DNA from: Trichlorobacter thiogenes
GTDB lineage: Bacteria; Desulfobacterota; Desulfuromonadia; Geobacterales; Pseudopelobacteraceae
DNA: 64,000 nucleotides
Direction of reading: 5' to 3'
Assembly (NCBI RefSeq): GCF_900167465.1
Contig: NZ_FUWR01000003.1
Coordinates: 62,001-126,000, forward strand
In this document: in pieces, positions 28,466 to 37,056 of the stretch
How the letters are laid out: every line of letters begins with the position of its first letter
Numbering within the stretch: the stretch's first letter is position 1
Notes under the pieces: generated by a model
Told to the model about the DNA's origin: nothing
What the model saw: only the letters and a program-made list of their open reading frames with translations
Databases searched by the model: none
Position numbers and translations under genes: made by a program

Positions 28466-30561
28466 GATACGGACGCACGGATCTGCTGGAGTTGTCAACT
28501 GAGGCACTGATCGCACTCTCCAACGTCGGCTTTGTCAAAAAGGGGATCAAGGATCTGGAGGCCGGTCTGCTGCCCCGTCTGGAAGAGGATCAGGACGGAA
28601 ACCTGCATGGCTATTACGATGACAGCAGCCACGTCACTCTTCCGCCGGGGAGGACATTGCGCGAGGCCCAATGCAGCTGCCCGGCCAGTGGCATCTGCCG
28701 CCACCGCGTCACCCTGATACTGGCCTATCAGGCCGCTGCCGCAGCAAGGGAGAATAGCGCTGAAAATAATAGCGATCAACCCGCCGAGGCCGAAGAACCC
28801 GGCTGGAATCCGGGCCGGTTTGACGATGGCATGCTGCTGGAGGTGTTGACCAAATCACGTCTGCAGCAGGCGCAGAAACTGGCGGCAGCAGGGATGGTGG
28901 CAACGGTCCAGGGGGGGCATGACGTTCCGACGGTCCGCTTTGCCATGTGCACGGTCCGTTTTTTCTCGCGATCATCGCTGGCTCACGCCCGCTGCGACTG
29001 CAAGGAAGGCAGCGGCTGCTGCCATGTGGCCCTGGCTGTCTGGGCCTTTCGTCAGGCGGCACAGGAACATCCGGATCAGGCAGAGGCGGTGATTGAACTT
29101 AGGCTGCCTGAAGGAGTTGACGGTGCAGACCGGGCAGACCGGGCAGGCCGTGCCGGATTGCTGGCAGGGGATGGGGCGGCCGCGACGCTGATGGACGAGA
29201 TTGAAAACTGGCTGAACAGGATCTGGAGCGGCGGTGCCGCCCAGCCGCTTTCTGCAACCGAGGCGCAGGTCCGGCTAATCCTGGCACAGTGTGACCAGTT
29301 GGGATGGCGCTGGGTCGGGGAAGGGGTCAGGGAAATCCGGGATATGATCATCTGGCTTCATGGCCGTTCCAGCAGGTTTGACCAACAACGTCTGCTCCGC
29401 TCCGTTGCCGCTCTCCCTGCCAGACTGCAGGCCGCCGGCTTCATGGAGGCGTCATCGTCGCCACGGCTGCCGGCCCGGCAGATTCTGGGGATCGGTGAAA
29501 AGGGTGAGATGGCGCTCGACCATCTGAACCTGACCTCTCTTGGCCTGGAAATCTGGGGCGATGACACCGGTCAGGGGGCTGATCTGGTCTTCATGGATCA
29601 TGACACCCAGACCCTGATGCTGCTGGAGCGTTACTGGCCGCAGCAGGAGGGGCAGACAAAACCGCTCTCTTGGCAGGATCTGATGGGCAAGCGGGTCTCG
29701 GGCAAGCCACTGCGTCAGATGGCCAACGGCCAGATCATTACCAAAACCGCCACCAGACGAGCCAACGGCAGTGTGGATATCAGCAGCACCAACCGCCTGA
29801 CCAACGTTTTCCCGCTCTCGCCCAAGTCTTGGGACAACATCAAAGAGCCGGTGCGCCAGCATGGCCCTTGCGCCCTTGCCCGACACTTGCAACAACAGCT
29901 GCCGGCGTTTGTACGGCCGGTGCAGAATCTGGGGCATTTCCATGTCGTCAGCCTTGAGGCCGCGCAAGTGGCTGATTACGGCTGGGATGCAGCTCTACAG
30001 AAGCTCCACGCCGTTATTATTTCCGGCAGTGCGGAGGATGCTCCGCTGCAGCTGTCACTCCCCAACAACCCGCTGGCTCCCCATGCCATTGATGCCGCCC
30101 TGCAGATTTTGTCCGGCGAACTGGGGCCGATCGCTGACGTTGCCGGTATGGCCTGGCTTGAAAACGGTCAGCCATTTCTGCATCCGCTGGCAATCCTGAC
30201 CAGGGATCGGTCCGTGGTGCTGCAGGCAGCAGATGCTCCCACCACCACCGCACCCCATGGCAGGCAGCTGGGCGACAGCACCCCGCTTGGCGATGCCGTC
30301 CACTCTGCTCGTGAAATACTGGCCCATTGGCTCAGACGCGGGGTCAAACAGATGGGAAAAGGCGAGTATGACAAGGCGCTTGAACTGGAAAAGGTACTCG
30401 CCGGCTGCGGCCTGCGAAGCACAGCCGCAGCCTTTGCCGGTCTGCACAAAACCCTTACTGCGGCGGATTTTCAGCAGCTCTCCCGCCAGCTCTCTACAAT
30501 CATTCTGCTGCTGGATCAAGTCACGCAAAAAGGGATAGGAGAGATAGGGATAAGAATTTAA
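28462..30561 (+). CDS. SWIM zinc-finger protein (YehQ-like)
   Basis: 699 aa. A first SWIM zinc finger (CxC...CxH) is at Cys71, Cys73, Cys79 and His81 (CSCPASGICRH). A second SWIM-like set is at Cys178, Cys180, Cys186 and His188 (CDCKEGSGCCH). SWIM fingers bind DNA or proteins. The rest is helical with no recognised domain. The ATG at 28462 is chosen because it overlaps the vWA stop; an in-frame start 24 bases upstream is less likely. It is the last gene of the five-gene operon. Confidence 0.88.
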   Translation: MRYGRTDLLELSTEALIALSNVGFVKKGIKDLEAGLLPRLEEDQDGNLHGYYDDSSHVTLPPGRTLREAQCSCPASGICRHRVTLILAYQAAAAARENSAENNSDQPAEAEEPGWNPGRFDDGMLLEVLTKSRLQQAQKLAAAGMVATVQGGHDVPTVRFAMCTVRFFSRSSLAHARCDCKEGSGCCHVALAVWAFRQAAQEHPDQAEAVIELRLPEGVDGADRADRAGRAGLLAGDGAAATLMDEIENWLNRIWSGGAAQPLSATEAQVRLILAQCDQLGWRWVGEGVREIRDMIIWLHGRSSRFDQQRLLRSVAALPARLQAAGFMEASSSPRLPARQILGIGEKGEMALDHLNLTSLGLEIWGDDTGQGADLVFMDHDTQTLMLLERYWPQQEGQTKPLSWQDLMGKRVSGKPLRQMANGQIITKTATRRANGSVDISSTNRLTNVFPLSPKSWDNIKEPVRQHGPCALARHLQQQLPAFVRPVQNLGHFHVVSLEAAQVADYGWDAALQKLHAVIISGSAEDAPLQLSLPNNPLAPHAIDAALQILSGELGPIADVAGMAWLENGQPFLHPLAILTRDRSVVLQAADAPTTTAPHGRQLGDSTPLGDAVHSAREILAHWLRRGVKQMGKGEYDKALELEKVLAGCGLRSTAAAFAGLHKTLTAADFQQLSRQLSTIILLLDQVTQKGIGEIGIRI

Positions 30562-30663
30562 AAGAAGACCTGATTAGCGTCAATCTTCCGCTTTACCCTT
30601 CTCTCTTGGTGGAAAAGGTGCAAACAATATTAGTCTGTTTCCCCCTCACCCGAGTCACACCTT

Positions 30664-30714
30664 TGGGGTCAGGTCTTGAAATACAAGAAACTGATTTTTC
30701 AAGACCTGACCCCA
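30664..30714. repeat. 18-bp perfect inverted repeat, GGGGTCAGGTCTTG type
   Basis: TGGGGTCAGGTCTTGAAA at 30664-30681 is the exact complement of 30697-30714, with a 15-base loop. It lies 100 bases after the SWIM gene. AGACCTGACCCCA recurs at 18040-18052. It resembles REP/BIME palindromes moved by IS200-like REP transposases, and it could also act as a terminator although no T-run follows. Confidence 0.75.
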
Positions 30715-30746
30715 GAGTTATCGCCCGTTGAACAAAAACTAAAATG

Positions 30747-30779
30747 ATGACAAAAGGCACACAGTTAAGTATGATATCA
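30747..30779 (+). promoter_or_regulatory. Promoter and possible operator of the toxin-antitoxin pair
   Basis: ATGACA (30747-30752), a 17-base spacer and TATGAT (30770-30775) form a sigma-70-type promoter. The -10 box ends six bases before the ATG at 30782, so transcription would begin at or next to the start codon. TGATATCA (30772-30779) is a palindrome overlapping the -10 box, a plausible site for the ribbon-helix-helix antitoxin. Confidence 0.5.
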
Positions 30780-30781
30780 CT

Positions 30782-31066
30782 ATGAAACCAATCAACTGGA
30801 ACTCTGACAAAAACTTAGCGCTCAAAGCCGAGAGAGGGATTTCCTTCGAGGAAGTACTGGTAGCTGTTTCGCAGGGAGCGCTCCTTGATGTGGTCGAACA
30901 CCCAAATAAGGAGAAGTATCCAAACCAACGTATTTTTATCGTCCGAATTCGCGGCTACGCCTTCTTGGTTCCTTTTGTTGAAACGGATGAAGAAATCTTT
31001 CTGAAGACAATCATTCCGAGTCGAATCGCCACCAAGAGGTACATTGCAAAGGGAGAAGAACGATGA
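30782..31066 (+). CDS. BrnT-like toxin
   Basis: 94 aa. The pattern INWNSDKNLALKAERGISFEEV...RIFIVRIRGYAFLVPFVE...IFLKTIIPSRIATKRY matches the BrnT/RelE-superfamily layout, probably a ribosome-dependent or free ribonuclease. No Shine-Dalgarno is visible and the promoter suggests a leaderless mRNA. The stop overlaps the next start by four bases. Toxin-first order is typical of brnTA. The exact family is moderately certain. Confidence 0.75.
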   Translation: MKPINWNSDKNLALKAERGISFEEVLVAVSQGALLDVVEHPNKEKYPNQRIFIVRIRGYAFLVPFVETDEEIFLKTIIPSRIATKRYIAKGEER

Positions 31067-31401
31067 GTAGAAAATTAAAAGCTGAAGAGAAAGAATACGA
31101 AGAGGAGATCCTGGAATCATATGAGAGCGGAGAATGGAAGTCAGTGTCTAATCTTGACAAAGAGATTGCCCGCTATGCTTTAAGTGCTGCAGCTACCCTC
31201 ACTAAAGATAAACGAATAAACATTCGGCTTTCTTCTCGGGACCTCGAAGATATCCAAATGAAGGCTGCAGAGGAAGGTATGCCCTACCAGACTCTGATTG
31301 CCAGTATCGTTCATAAATATGCCAGCGGCCGGCTTATTGAGACCGTATCACGTCCACCTACATGCTCGACCGGTCGCACGAAAAAGCTGCGCGCCGGTTA
31401 G
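31063..31401 (+). CDS. BrnA/CopG-like ribbon-helix-helix antitoxin
   Basis: 112 aa. An acidic N-terminal region (KAEEKEYEEEILESYESGEW) likely wraps the toxin. INIRLSSRDLEDIQMKAAEEGMPYQTLIASIVHKYASGRL is a ribbon-helix-helix DNA-binding domain. The last about 20 residues (TVSRPPTCSTGRTKKLRAG) are atypical and may reflect extension toward the neighbouring repeat. It is expected to neutralise the toxin and autorepress the promoter at 30747-30779. Confidence 0.78.
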   Translation: MSRKLKAEEKEYEEEILESYESGEWKSVSNLDKEIARYALSAAATLTKDKRINIRLSSRDLEDIQMKAAEEGMPYQTLIASIVHKYASGRLIETVSRPPTCSTGRTKKLRAG

Positions 31402-31427
31402 CTCTCCTCCGCCAGGAAAAGCTGTTG

Positions 31428-31557
31428 CACGCGGAGCCGCCGAGACGCGAAGAGTAAAATCATATACTTACTGCATTTTATTGTTTCACCTGTAGGATCG
31501 ATCCTTGGTTTCAGGTAACTACTTAGATTTTCTCCGCGAGCTTCGCGGCACCGCGTG
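31428..31557. repeat. Dispersed inverted repeat, CACGCGGAG/CCGCGTG family
   Basis: The left arm 31428-31454 (CACGCGGAGCCGCCGAGACG...) is complementary with gaps to 31532-31557 (CTCCGCGAGCTTCGCGGCAC...). Inner segments TTTCACCTGTAGGAT and ATCCTTGGTTTCAGGT can also pair. Flanking AGTAACTGCCGTTTT (31558-31572) also appears, inverted, near 13215-13230. It fills the gap between the antitoxin and the hydrolase. Confidence 0.8.
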
Positions 31558-31652
31558 AGTAACTGCCGTTTTAAGAATAATTGATCATCCAACAACAGGT
31601 CCGCGCAGATGACCGCACCACCGCTACAAAGCACCAAGCCAGGAGTCCCCCT

Positions 31653-32495
31653 ATGATTGCAAAAAATGCGTTTATAAACGGCAGCATGATCGCCTATGAC
31701 GATGTCGGGACAGGGCCGGCTGTTCTGTTGATCCACGGATTTCCCCTGAACCGCAGCATGTGGCGCCCGCAACTGGGAGATCTGGTGGCAGCCGGGTATC
31801 GGGTCATAACGCCGGATCTGCGGGGATTTGGCGAAAGTGATGCGCCTGATGGGACCTACAGCTTGGATCTGTTCGGTGATGACCTGATCAGCCTGCTGGA
31901 TCATCTGGAAATTGAGCAGGCACTGGTGGCCGGGATGTCCATGGGCGGCTATGTGCTATTTAACCTGCTGGCCCGCTTTCCTGAACGGATCAGCGGCGCT
32001 GTCTTTGTGGTGACCCGCAGCGTTGCTGATGATGAGGCAGGCCGCGCACGACGCTTACAGCTTGCAACGGATCTGCTTAAATTTGGCCCGCAGGTGGTTG
32101 CCGACAGCTTCCATCCCCTGATGTTTGCAGATGGTACAGTGGAGGCACGCCCCAAGCTTGCTGAAGAGGTCTATGGCTGGATGGTGGGTAATGCAAGCCG
32201 GGGGCTGGCAGGCGGGCTGCTTGCCATGCGTGATCGCCCGGATGTGACTCAGTTACTCCCATCAATCACCAAACCTTCACTGGTGATAGCTGCTGAACAG
32301 GACAAGGCCTGCCCGATTGAGCATCCCCGCATGATCGCCAACGGGATCAGCGACAGTCAGCTTGAAGTCATTGCCGATGCTGGCCATCTGGTTAACCTTG
32401 AGCAGCCAAACGGGTTTAATCACTGCCTGCTGGAGTTCCTGCGGCAGGTTGCTCCCACAGCGCTCAATGACGGCACTATCGGATGCCATTGCTAA
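31653..32495 (+). CDS. Alpha/beta hydrolase
   Basis: 280 aa. Oxyanion motif HGFPLN, nucleophile elbow GMSMGG with Ser, a catalytic Asp after [11 protein letters not shown], and His in [11 protein letters not shown]. This is the complete alpha/beta hydrolase fold triad, close to 3-oxoadipate enol-lactonase/esterase-type proteins. The substrate cannot be assigned. The ATG at 31653 has AGGAG eight bases upstream; the frame is open further upstream. The adenine deaminase gene follows after 19 bases. Confidence 0.88.
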   Translation: MIAKNAFINGSMIAYDDVGTGPAVLLIHGFPLNRSMWRPQLGDLVAAGYRVITPDLRGFGESDAPDGTYSLDLFGDDLISLLDHLEIEQALVAGMSMGGYVLFNLLARFPERISGAVFVVTRSVADDEAGRARRLQLATDLLKFGPQVVADSFHPLMFADGTVEARPKLAEEVYGWMVGNASRGLAGGLLAMRDRPDVTQLLPSITKPSLVIAAEQDKACPIEHPRMIANGISDSQLEVIADAGHLVNLEQPNGFNHCLLEFLRQVAPTALNDGTIGCHC

Positions 32496-32514
32496 CCGAA
32501 AAGGGGACATCACC

Positions 32515-33558
32515 ATGAATCTGGCCAGTATTCCACGCCACGCCCTGCCTGAGCTGCTCTGCCGGATGCCCAAGGCAGAGCTGCATATCCATATTGAAGG
32601 ATCGCTGGAGCCGGAGCTGATCTTTAGCCTGGCAGAGCGGAACCGTCTGCAGCTGCCCTACCCCACCATTGAGGCGCTGCGGGCAGCCTATGCCTTTACT
32701 GACCTGCAAAGTTTTCTGGATATCTACTATGCCGGGGCCAGTGTGCTGCAGACGGAAGAGGATTTCTTTGACATGGCCTGGGCCTACCTGCTGCGGGCCA
32801 AGGCAGATAATGTTGTCCATGCCGAGATCTTCTTTGATCCCCAGACCCATACCGCCCGGGGGATTCCGTTTGTGACCATCATTAACGGGCTGGACCGGGC
32901 GATCCAGCAGGCCAGAAAAGAGCTGGGAATCAGTGCTGCCCTGATACTCTGCTTTCTGCGCCACCTGACTGAAGATGATGCCTTTACGGTGTTGGAAGAG
33001 GCCTTACCGTTCCGGGACAAATTCATCGGAATCGGGCTTGATAGCGGAGAAAAAGGCAACCCGCCGGAAAAGTTCAGCAAGGTCTTTGCCCGCTGCAGAG
33101 AACTGGAGCTGCGGCTGGTGGCCCATGCCGGTGAAGAGGGAACTGCCGAGTATATCTGGCATGCCCTTGATCTGCTGCAGGCAGAACGGATCGACCACGG
33201 TGTACACTGTCTGGATGACCCGCAGCTGGTGACCCGGCTGGTACAGCAGCAGATACCGCTGACGGTCTGCCCGCTTTCCAACGTGAAGCTGTGCGTGTTC
33301 CCGACCCTTGCGGCCCACAACATTGCCAGGCTGCTGGCCTGCGGCATCAGGGCCACCATCAACTCTGATGATCCAGCCTATTTTGGCGGCTACCTGAACC
33401 AGAACTACCTGGAGACCTTTGTGGCCCTGCCGGAGCTTGGGGCAGCAGAGGCGTACCGGTTGGCCCGCAACAGCTTTGAGGCAAGCTTTGTGGATGTAGA
33501 GGTTAAGGCTGGCTGGATCAGCCAGCTTGATGCCTTCTTCCAGCAGCAGCACGCCTAA
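32515..33558 (+). CDS. Adenine deaminase-type (adenosine deaminase family) amidohydrolase
   Basis: 347 aa. Zinc ligands are in HIHIEGS, the His of VAHAGEEG and the Asp pair of [12 protein letters not shown]. The proton shuttle Glu (HAGEEG) and the conserved His of [11 protein letters not shown] are present. The motifs [14 protein letters not shown] and [10 protein letters not shown] are typical of the subgroup shown in other organisms to deaminate adenine rather than adenosine, so adenine to hypoxanthine is the likely reaction. AAAGGGG precedes the ATG at 32515. It probably shares a transcript with the hydrolase. Confidence 0.9.
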   Translation: MNLASIPRHALPELLCRMPKAELHIHIEGSLEPELIFSLAERNRLQLPYPTIEALRAAYAFTDLQSFLDIYYAGASVLQTEEDFFDMAWAYLLRAKADNVVHAEIFFDPQTHTARGIPFVTIINGLDRAIQQARKELGISAALILCFLRHLTEDDAFTVLEEALPFRDKFIGIGLDSGEKGNPPEKFSKVFARCRELELRLVAHAGEEGTAEYIWHALDLLQAERIDHGVHCLDDPQLVTRLVQQQIPLTVCPLSNVKLCVFPTLAAHNIARLLACGIRATINSDDPAYFGGYLNQNYLETFVALPELGAAEAYRLARNSFEASFVDVEVKAGWISQLDAFFQQQHA

Positions 33559-33640
33559 ACCACACAGCTACACCGCACGAGCACACGGATGACGCGGATT
33601 GAGCGGATCTACGCAGATGAGAACCTCATCAAAACTTTAG

Positions 33641-33875
33641 GCCACGAAAGAACACAAGGATCACAAAGAATTGAACCATACAACGGCTGTTAGCCACAGA
33701 GAAACACAGAGAAACACAGAGAACTGCAAAAAGCCTGTTTTTACCGCCTCATCAAAAGAAATCAGGTGTTTGGTGTACGTTCCTGTTTTCCTCTGAGACC
33801 TCTGTGATCTCTGTGGCACAGTTTTCATAGGCTAAATCACCTGTTTTCTTTTATTTCTTTGCGTTCTTTTGCGGC
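33641..33875. repeat. Nested inverted repeats, CACAGAG/CTCTGTG family
   Basis: The inner pair is GCCACAGAGAAACACAGAG (33693-33711) with CTCTGTGATCTCTGTGGC (33800-33817). The outer pair is GCCACGAAAGAACACAAGG (33641-33659) with TTTCTTTGCGTTCTTTTGCGGC (33854-33875). It is closely related to 5107-5233. The whole gap 33559-33918 is repeat-like, including an ACACGGATGACGCGGATTG segment at 33582, with no gene visible. Confidence 0.8.
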
Positions 33876-33918
33876 AAACAACCATTTCCAGGGTACATCC
33901 AATTATAAGAGGTCTTCC

Positions 33919-36066
33919 ATGTTTTCAAAAAAACTGATCCTGCTGCTGGCTGCGATACTGTGCAGCCAGTGCGCCTGGGCTAGCTCAGACAACTACTGTT
34001 CGCCAACCTGGACCCTTACCCTGCGGAACTACGACCGCTGCAGCAACCTGCCGTTGCTGACGCCGGGCAATGATACACGGGTAAACCTGAAGTTACTGAT
34101 GGCTGATGGCGGACTGGGGACCCTGCGGGCAAAAAGGCCCGGCAAGGAGGATGTCGAGTTTGGCTATGGCATGGTGCCGTTTAGCGTGGATACCTTTGAA
34201 AGCTCCCTTTTTGCGTCACAGAGCAAGGCCGACAGCCCTGAACCGGAACAGAATACGGTCAGCTATGGCGCCGGAGACCGCTGTGGAAGCAATGAAGGGG
34301 GCAAAGAAGACTTTATCGAGGCGGTCAAACAGAGCAAAGAGTTATCCGCTGCCGAACAGCAGTTGCTGACAGCAGCACGGAAGCAGTTCACCCCGGTCTG
34401 CGGCAAGGTACCAGCCACAGCTGCTACCCCGGCAACAGAGCAGGAAGCAGGCAATGAGAACGGGCCGCCATCAGCAACCTACAAGCAGTTTATGGAGTAC
34501 CTTGCGGCAGCCGCAGCCTTTTATGAAGAACGCTATGATGCGGCATCATCCGGCTTCGGTGCGCTGGTTGGCAGTGATCAGCCCTGGTTAAAGGAGGCCG
34601 CACGTTATATGGCCGGACGTACCGAGCTGAACCGTGCCCAGTTGCAGGCGTTTGACAACTACGGCTACCCGCAGCTGGACAAGGCGGACAAAAAGGCACT
34701 GCTGGCCGCGGAAGCGCTGTTTAAAGGCTATCTGAAAGAGTATCCAAAGGGTCAGTATGCCGCATCGGCCAGGGGCCTGCTGCGGCGGGTCTACTGGCTG
34801 GCAAACAATCAGCAGAAACTTGCCGAAGAGTATGCCTGGCAGCTGCACAACCAGCATGCTCCCCAAAACAACGCATCTGCACACGAGCTGGCCCAGGAGG
34901 CAGACAACAAACTGCTGGTCGGCGCAACCCCGGACCAGCTGCAGGACCCGCTGCTGCTGGCAACCGTTGATCTCTTGCTGATGCGGGACAACGGCGCGGC
35001 AGGTGCAAAGAAGTTCGGTTTTGCCGACCTGAAAAAGCAGCAGCCGCTCTTTGCCAAGCACAAGGCGTTGTACGAGTACCTGCTTGCGACCCATCAGCTG
35101 TATCTGCAGAAGGATGCAAAGGCTGCCTTACAGAGTCTGCCGCCAGGGATTCCGGCAAAGATGACCTATCTGGATTTCAGTCGGCTGGTCCTGCGTGGCC
35201 AGGCCCTTGAGGCAGGCAACGACTATTCTGCTGCCCGCAAGCTGTGGCTGAGCCTTTTGCCGGTGGCCAGGCAGCCGTTCCAGAATGAAACCCTGCAGCT
35301 TGCGCTGGCACTGAACTACGAATACAGCAATCAGCTTGCAGCGGTGTTTGCCCCAGGATCACCTGTTACCGAGCCGCTGATCCGCAGCATCCTGCTGCGG
35401 CAGGATGCATCTGCAGAGCTGCTTCGCCAGAGGATCAGCGCCAAGGACAGCCCGCTACAGGAACGTCACATTGCGCTCTACACCCTGCTCTACAAAGACC
35501 TGTTGCAGGGCCGGTATCAGGACTATCTGAAAGATCATCGCCTGCTACCTGCTGATGCTGCCACATACAAACGGGATTCCGACAGCAGGCCACATCTGGC
35601 GCTTTTTACCTGGAGCGGCAAAAAGAGCGGTGACAGCTACGCCTGCCCCTCCACTGTGGAGATTGCCCAAAAGCTGGCGCAAAACCCCCAAGATCCCCAC
35701 GGCCTGATCTGTCTGGGAGACTTTGCCAATGCCAACGACCTTGAATCGGGACCGGATACAAGCAGACCTGCAGCACCACAGCCTGCCGGAACGCGGACAG
35801 CAGTACTGGGAGCAGCACCTTCGCAATTCCCCGGCAGCCTCTTTTCCAGAGGTGAGGGCTATAAAACCGTTGTTGCCGACGCAAACGCCACACCTGATCA
35901 GAAGGCCTATGCGCTCTACCGCCTGATTCAGTGTTACGCCACCTCGGGCTACAACCATTGTGGCGGCAAGAGTGTTGAGCTGCCCGAGAGGAAGGCCTGG
36001 TTCAGAACCCTGAAAAGCCGGTACGGAAAATCGGCCTGGGCGCAAGCGCTGAAATATTACTGGTGA
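33919..36066 (+). CDS. Large exported TPR-like protein of unknown function
   Basis: 715 aa. Signal peptide MFSKKLILLLAAILCSQCAWA, then a cysteine-containing N-terminal domain (YCSPTWTLTLRNYDRCSNLP). Repeated helical pairs follow from about 150 on, with TPR-like hits such as AAFYEERYDAASSGFGALV and KGYLKEYPKGQYAASARGLL. The layout resembles proteins annotated as outer membrane assembly lipoprotein YfiO-like, but no lipobox is seen. The ATG at 33919 follows AAGAGG. It overlaps the DUF3142 gene by four bases, a pairing seen elsewhere, so the two likely act together in the envelope. Confidence 0.75.
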   Translation: MFSKKLILLLAAILCSQCAWASSDNYCSPTWTLTLRNYDRCSNLPLLTPGNDTRVNLKLLMADGGLGTLRAKRPGKEDVEFGYGMVPFSVDTFESSLFASQSKADSPEPEQNTVSYGAGDRCGSNEGGKEDFIEAVKQSKELSAAEQQLLTAARKQFTPVCGKVPATAATPATEQEAGNENGPPSATYKQFMEYLAAAAAFYEERYDAASSGFGALVGSDQPWLKEAARYMAGRTELNRAQLQAFDNYGYPQLDKADKKALLAAEALFKGYLKEYPKGQYAASARGLLRRVYWLANNQQKLAEEYAWQLHNQHAPQNNASAHELAQEADNKLLVGATPDQLQDPLLLATVDLLLMRDNGAAGAKKFGFADLKKQQPLFAKHKALYEYLLATHQLYLQKDAKAALQSLPPGIPAKMTYLDFSRLVLRGQALEAGNDYSAARKLWLSLLPVARQPFQNETLQLALALNYEYSNQLAAVFAPGSPVTEPLIRSILLRQDASAELLRQRISAKDSPLQERHIALYTLLYKDLLQGRYQDYLKDHRLLPADAATYKRDSDSRPHLALFTWSGKKSGDSYACPSTVEIAQKLAQNPQDPHGLICLGDFANANDLESGPDTSRPAAPQPAGTRTAVLGAAPSQFPGSLFSRGEGYKTVVADANATPDQKAYALYRLIQCYATSGYNHCGGKSVELPERKAWFRTLKSRYGKSAWAQALKYYW

Positions 36067-36809
36067 TGCTGCGACAACCGTGCATTGCGGTGCTGCTAGC
36101 CGTACTGGCCCTGGCACTGATCCCACCCCGTCCTGTTGCTGCCGGTGTTGTCAAGGCAGAGCAGTACAGCTCGTTCTGGCTCTGGGGTGGGGTACAGACG
36201 CAGCCGGTCCTTGGACAGGCTCAGGAGCTGTACATCCTGCAGGGGCAGGTGGTTGAGAAAAAGCAACAAGACAGGACCCAGGTGGCGGTTGTTGCTCAGG
36301 GGATGTCAGTGGCCCGTTTGAAAAAGGGGAAGGTCTGGCTGGTGTACCGGGCAGACACCCTGAACTGGACACCAGCAACCGTTCAGGCCCTGGTTGGACG
36401 GCTCCAGCAGTGGCAGCAGGCTGGTAATCCGGTGGTTGGGCTGCAGGTTGATTTTGATGTAAGGACGCGGCACCTGCCTGAGTACGTGGCATTTCTAAAG
36501 CAAGTGCGGGTAGCATTGCCGAAAACCTATCAACTGAGCATTACCGGTCTGTTGGACTGGAGCAGCAATGGTGATACTGAAGCGATCAATCAGTTACAGC
36601 AGGTTGTTGATGAAGTGGTTGTACAGACCTATCAGGGCAGAAAAACCATTGCCACCTACAAGCGCTACCTTCCGGCGCTAAAGCGGTTAAACCTGCCGTT
36701 TAAAATCGGACTGATCCAACAGGGTGAATGGGTGCCTGATCCAACCCTGGAGGCAAGCCCCTGGTTTCGAGGCTATGTTGTGTTTCTGCAGAATCAGGGA
36801 CGATACTAG
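36063..36809 (+). CDS. DUF3142 domain protein
   Basis: 248 aa exported protein with an N-terminal hydrophobic signal (IAVLLAVLALALIPPRPVAA). The core FWLWGGVQT...VGLQVDFDVRTRHLPEYVAFL...LPKTYQLSITGLLDW...VVVQTYQGR looks like a TIM-barrel glycoside hydrolase fold and matches DUF3142. The acidic D-F-D segment at the end of a strand could be catalytic (inference). No activity is known. It is translationally coupled to the 715 aa protein. Confidence 0.8.
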   Translation: MMLRQPCIAVLLAVLALALIPPRPVAAGVVKAEQYSSFWLWGGVQTQPVLGQAQELYILQGQVVEKKQQDRTQVAVVAQGMSVARLKKGKVWLVYRADTLNWTPATVQALVGRLQQWQQAGNPVVGLQVDFDVRTRHLPEYVAFLKQVRVALPKTYQLSITGLLDWSSNGDTEAINQLQQVVDEVVVQTYQGRKTIATYKRYLPALKRLNLPFKIGLIQQGEWVPDPTLEASPWFRGYVVFLQNQGRY

Positions 36810-36845
36810 CGGCTTGGAATCGTTACCCTAAAAAACACAATTTCT

Positions 36846-36973
36846 CACGCGGAGCCGCGGAGTTCGCGGAGAAAATCTGTTCGTTACCTAAAACAAGGAG
36901 TAACTCGGCAGCTGAAACAGCAACCTGCTGTAACAGCATGATTTCATTCTTCGCATCTCCGCGACTCCGCGTG
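36846..36973. repeat. Dispersed inverted repeat, CACGCGGAG/CCGCGTG family
   Basis: The left arm 36846-36871 (CACGCGGAGCCGCGGAGTTC...) pairs with the right arm 36957-36973 (CTCCGCGACTCCGCGTG). AACAAGGAGTAACT and inner CAGCAACCTGCTG palindromes lie between. Same family as 31428-31557. It separates the DUF3142 gene from a convergent minus-strand block. Confidence 0.8.
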
Positions 36974-37056
36974 CTACTGCTTTTACAGGGTTATTGTTTT
37001 GCACCATCCCTGACAAAAGCTGATTAAGGAGGGCTGCTTTTAGCGGCTACACTGTA

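Noticed and set aside
23824-30561. Magnesium/cobalt chelatase operon (BchI/BchD/BchH-like)
   Set aside because: An AAA+ plus vWA pair suggests chelatase, but DUF5682, SWIM and DUF4132 partners and the lack of a large H subunit do not fit.
36810-37056. Transposase remnant between DUF3142 and the ferredoxin gene
   Set aside because: Only paired inverted repeats are seen; no coding remnant or target-site duplication is visible.
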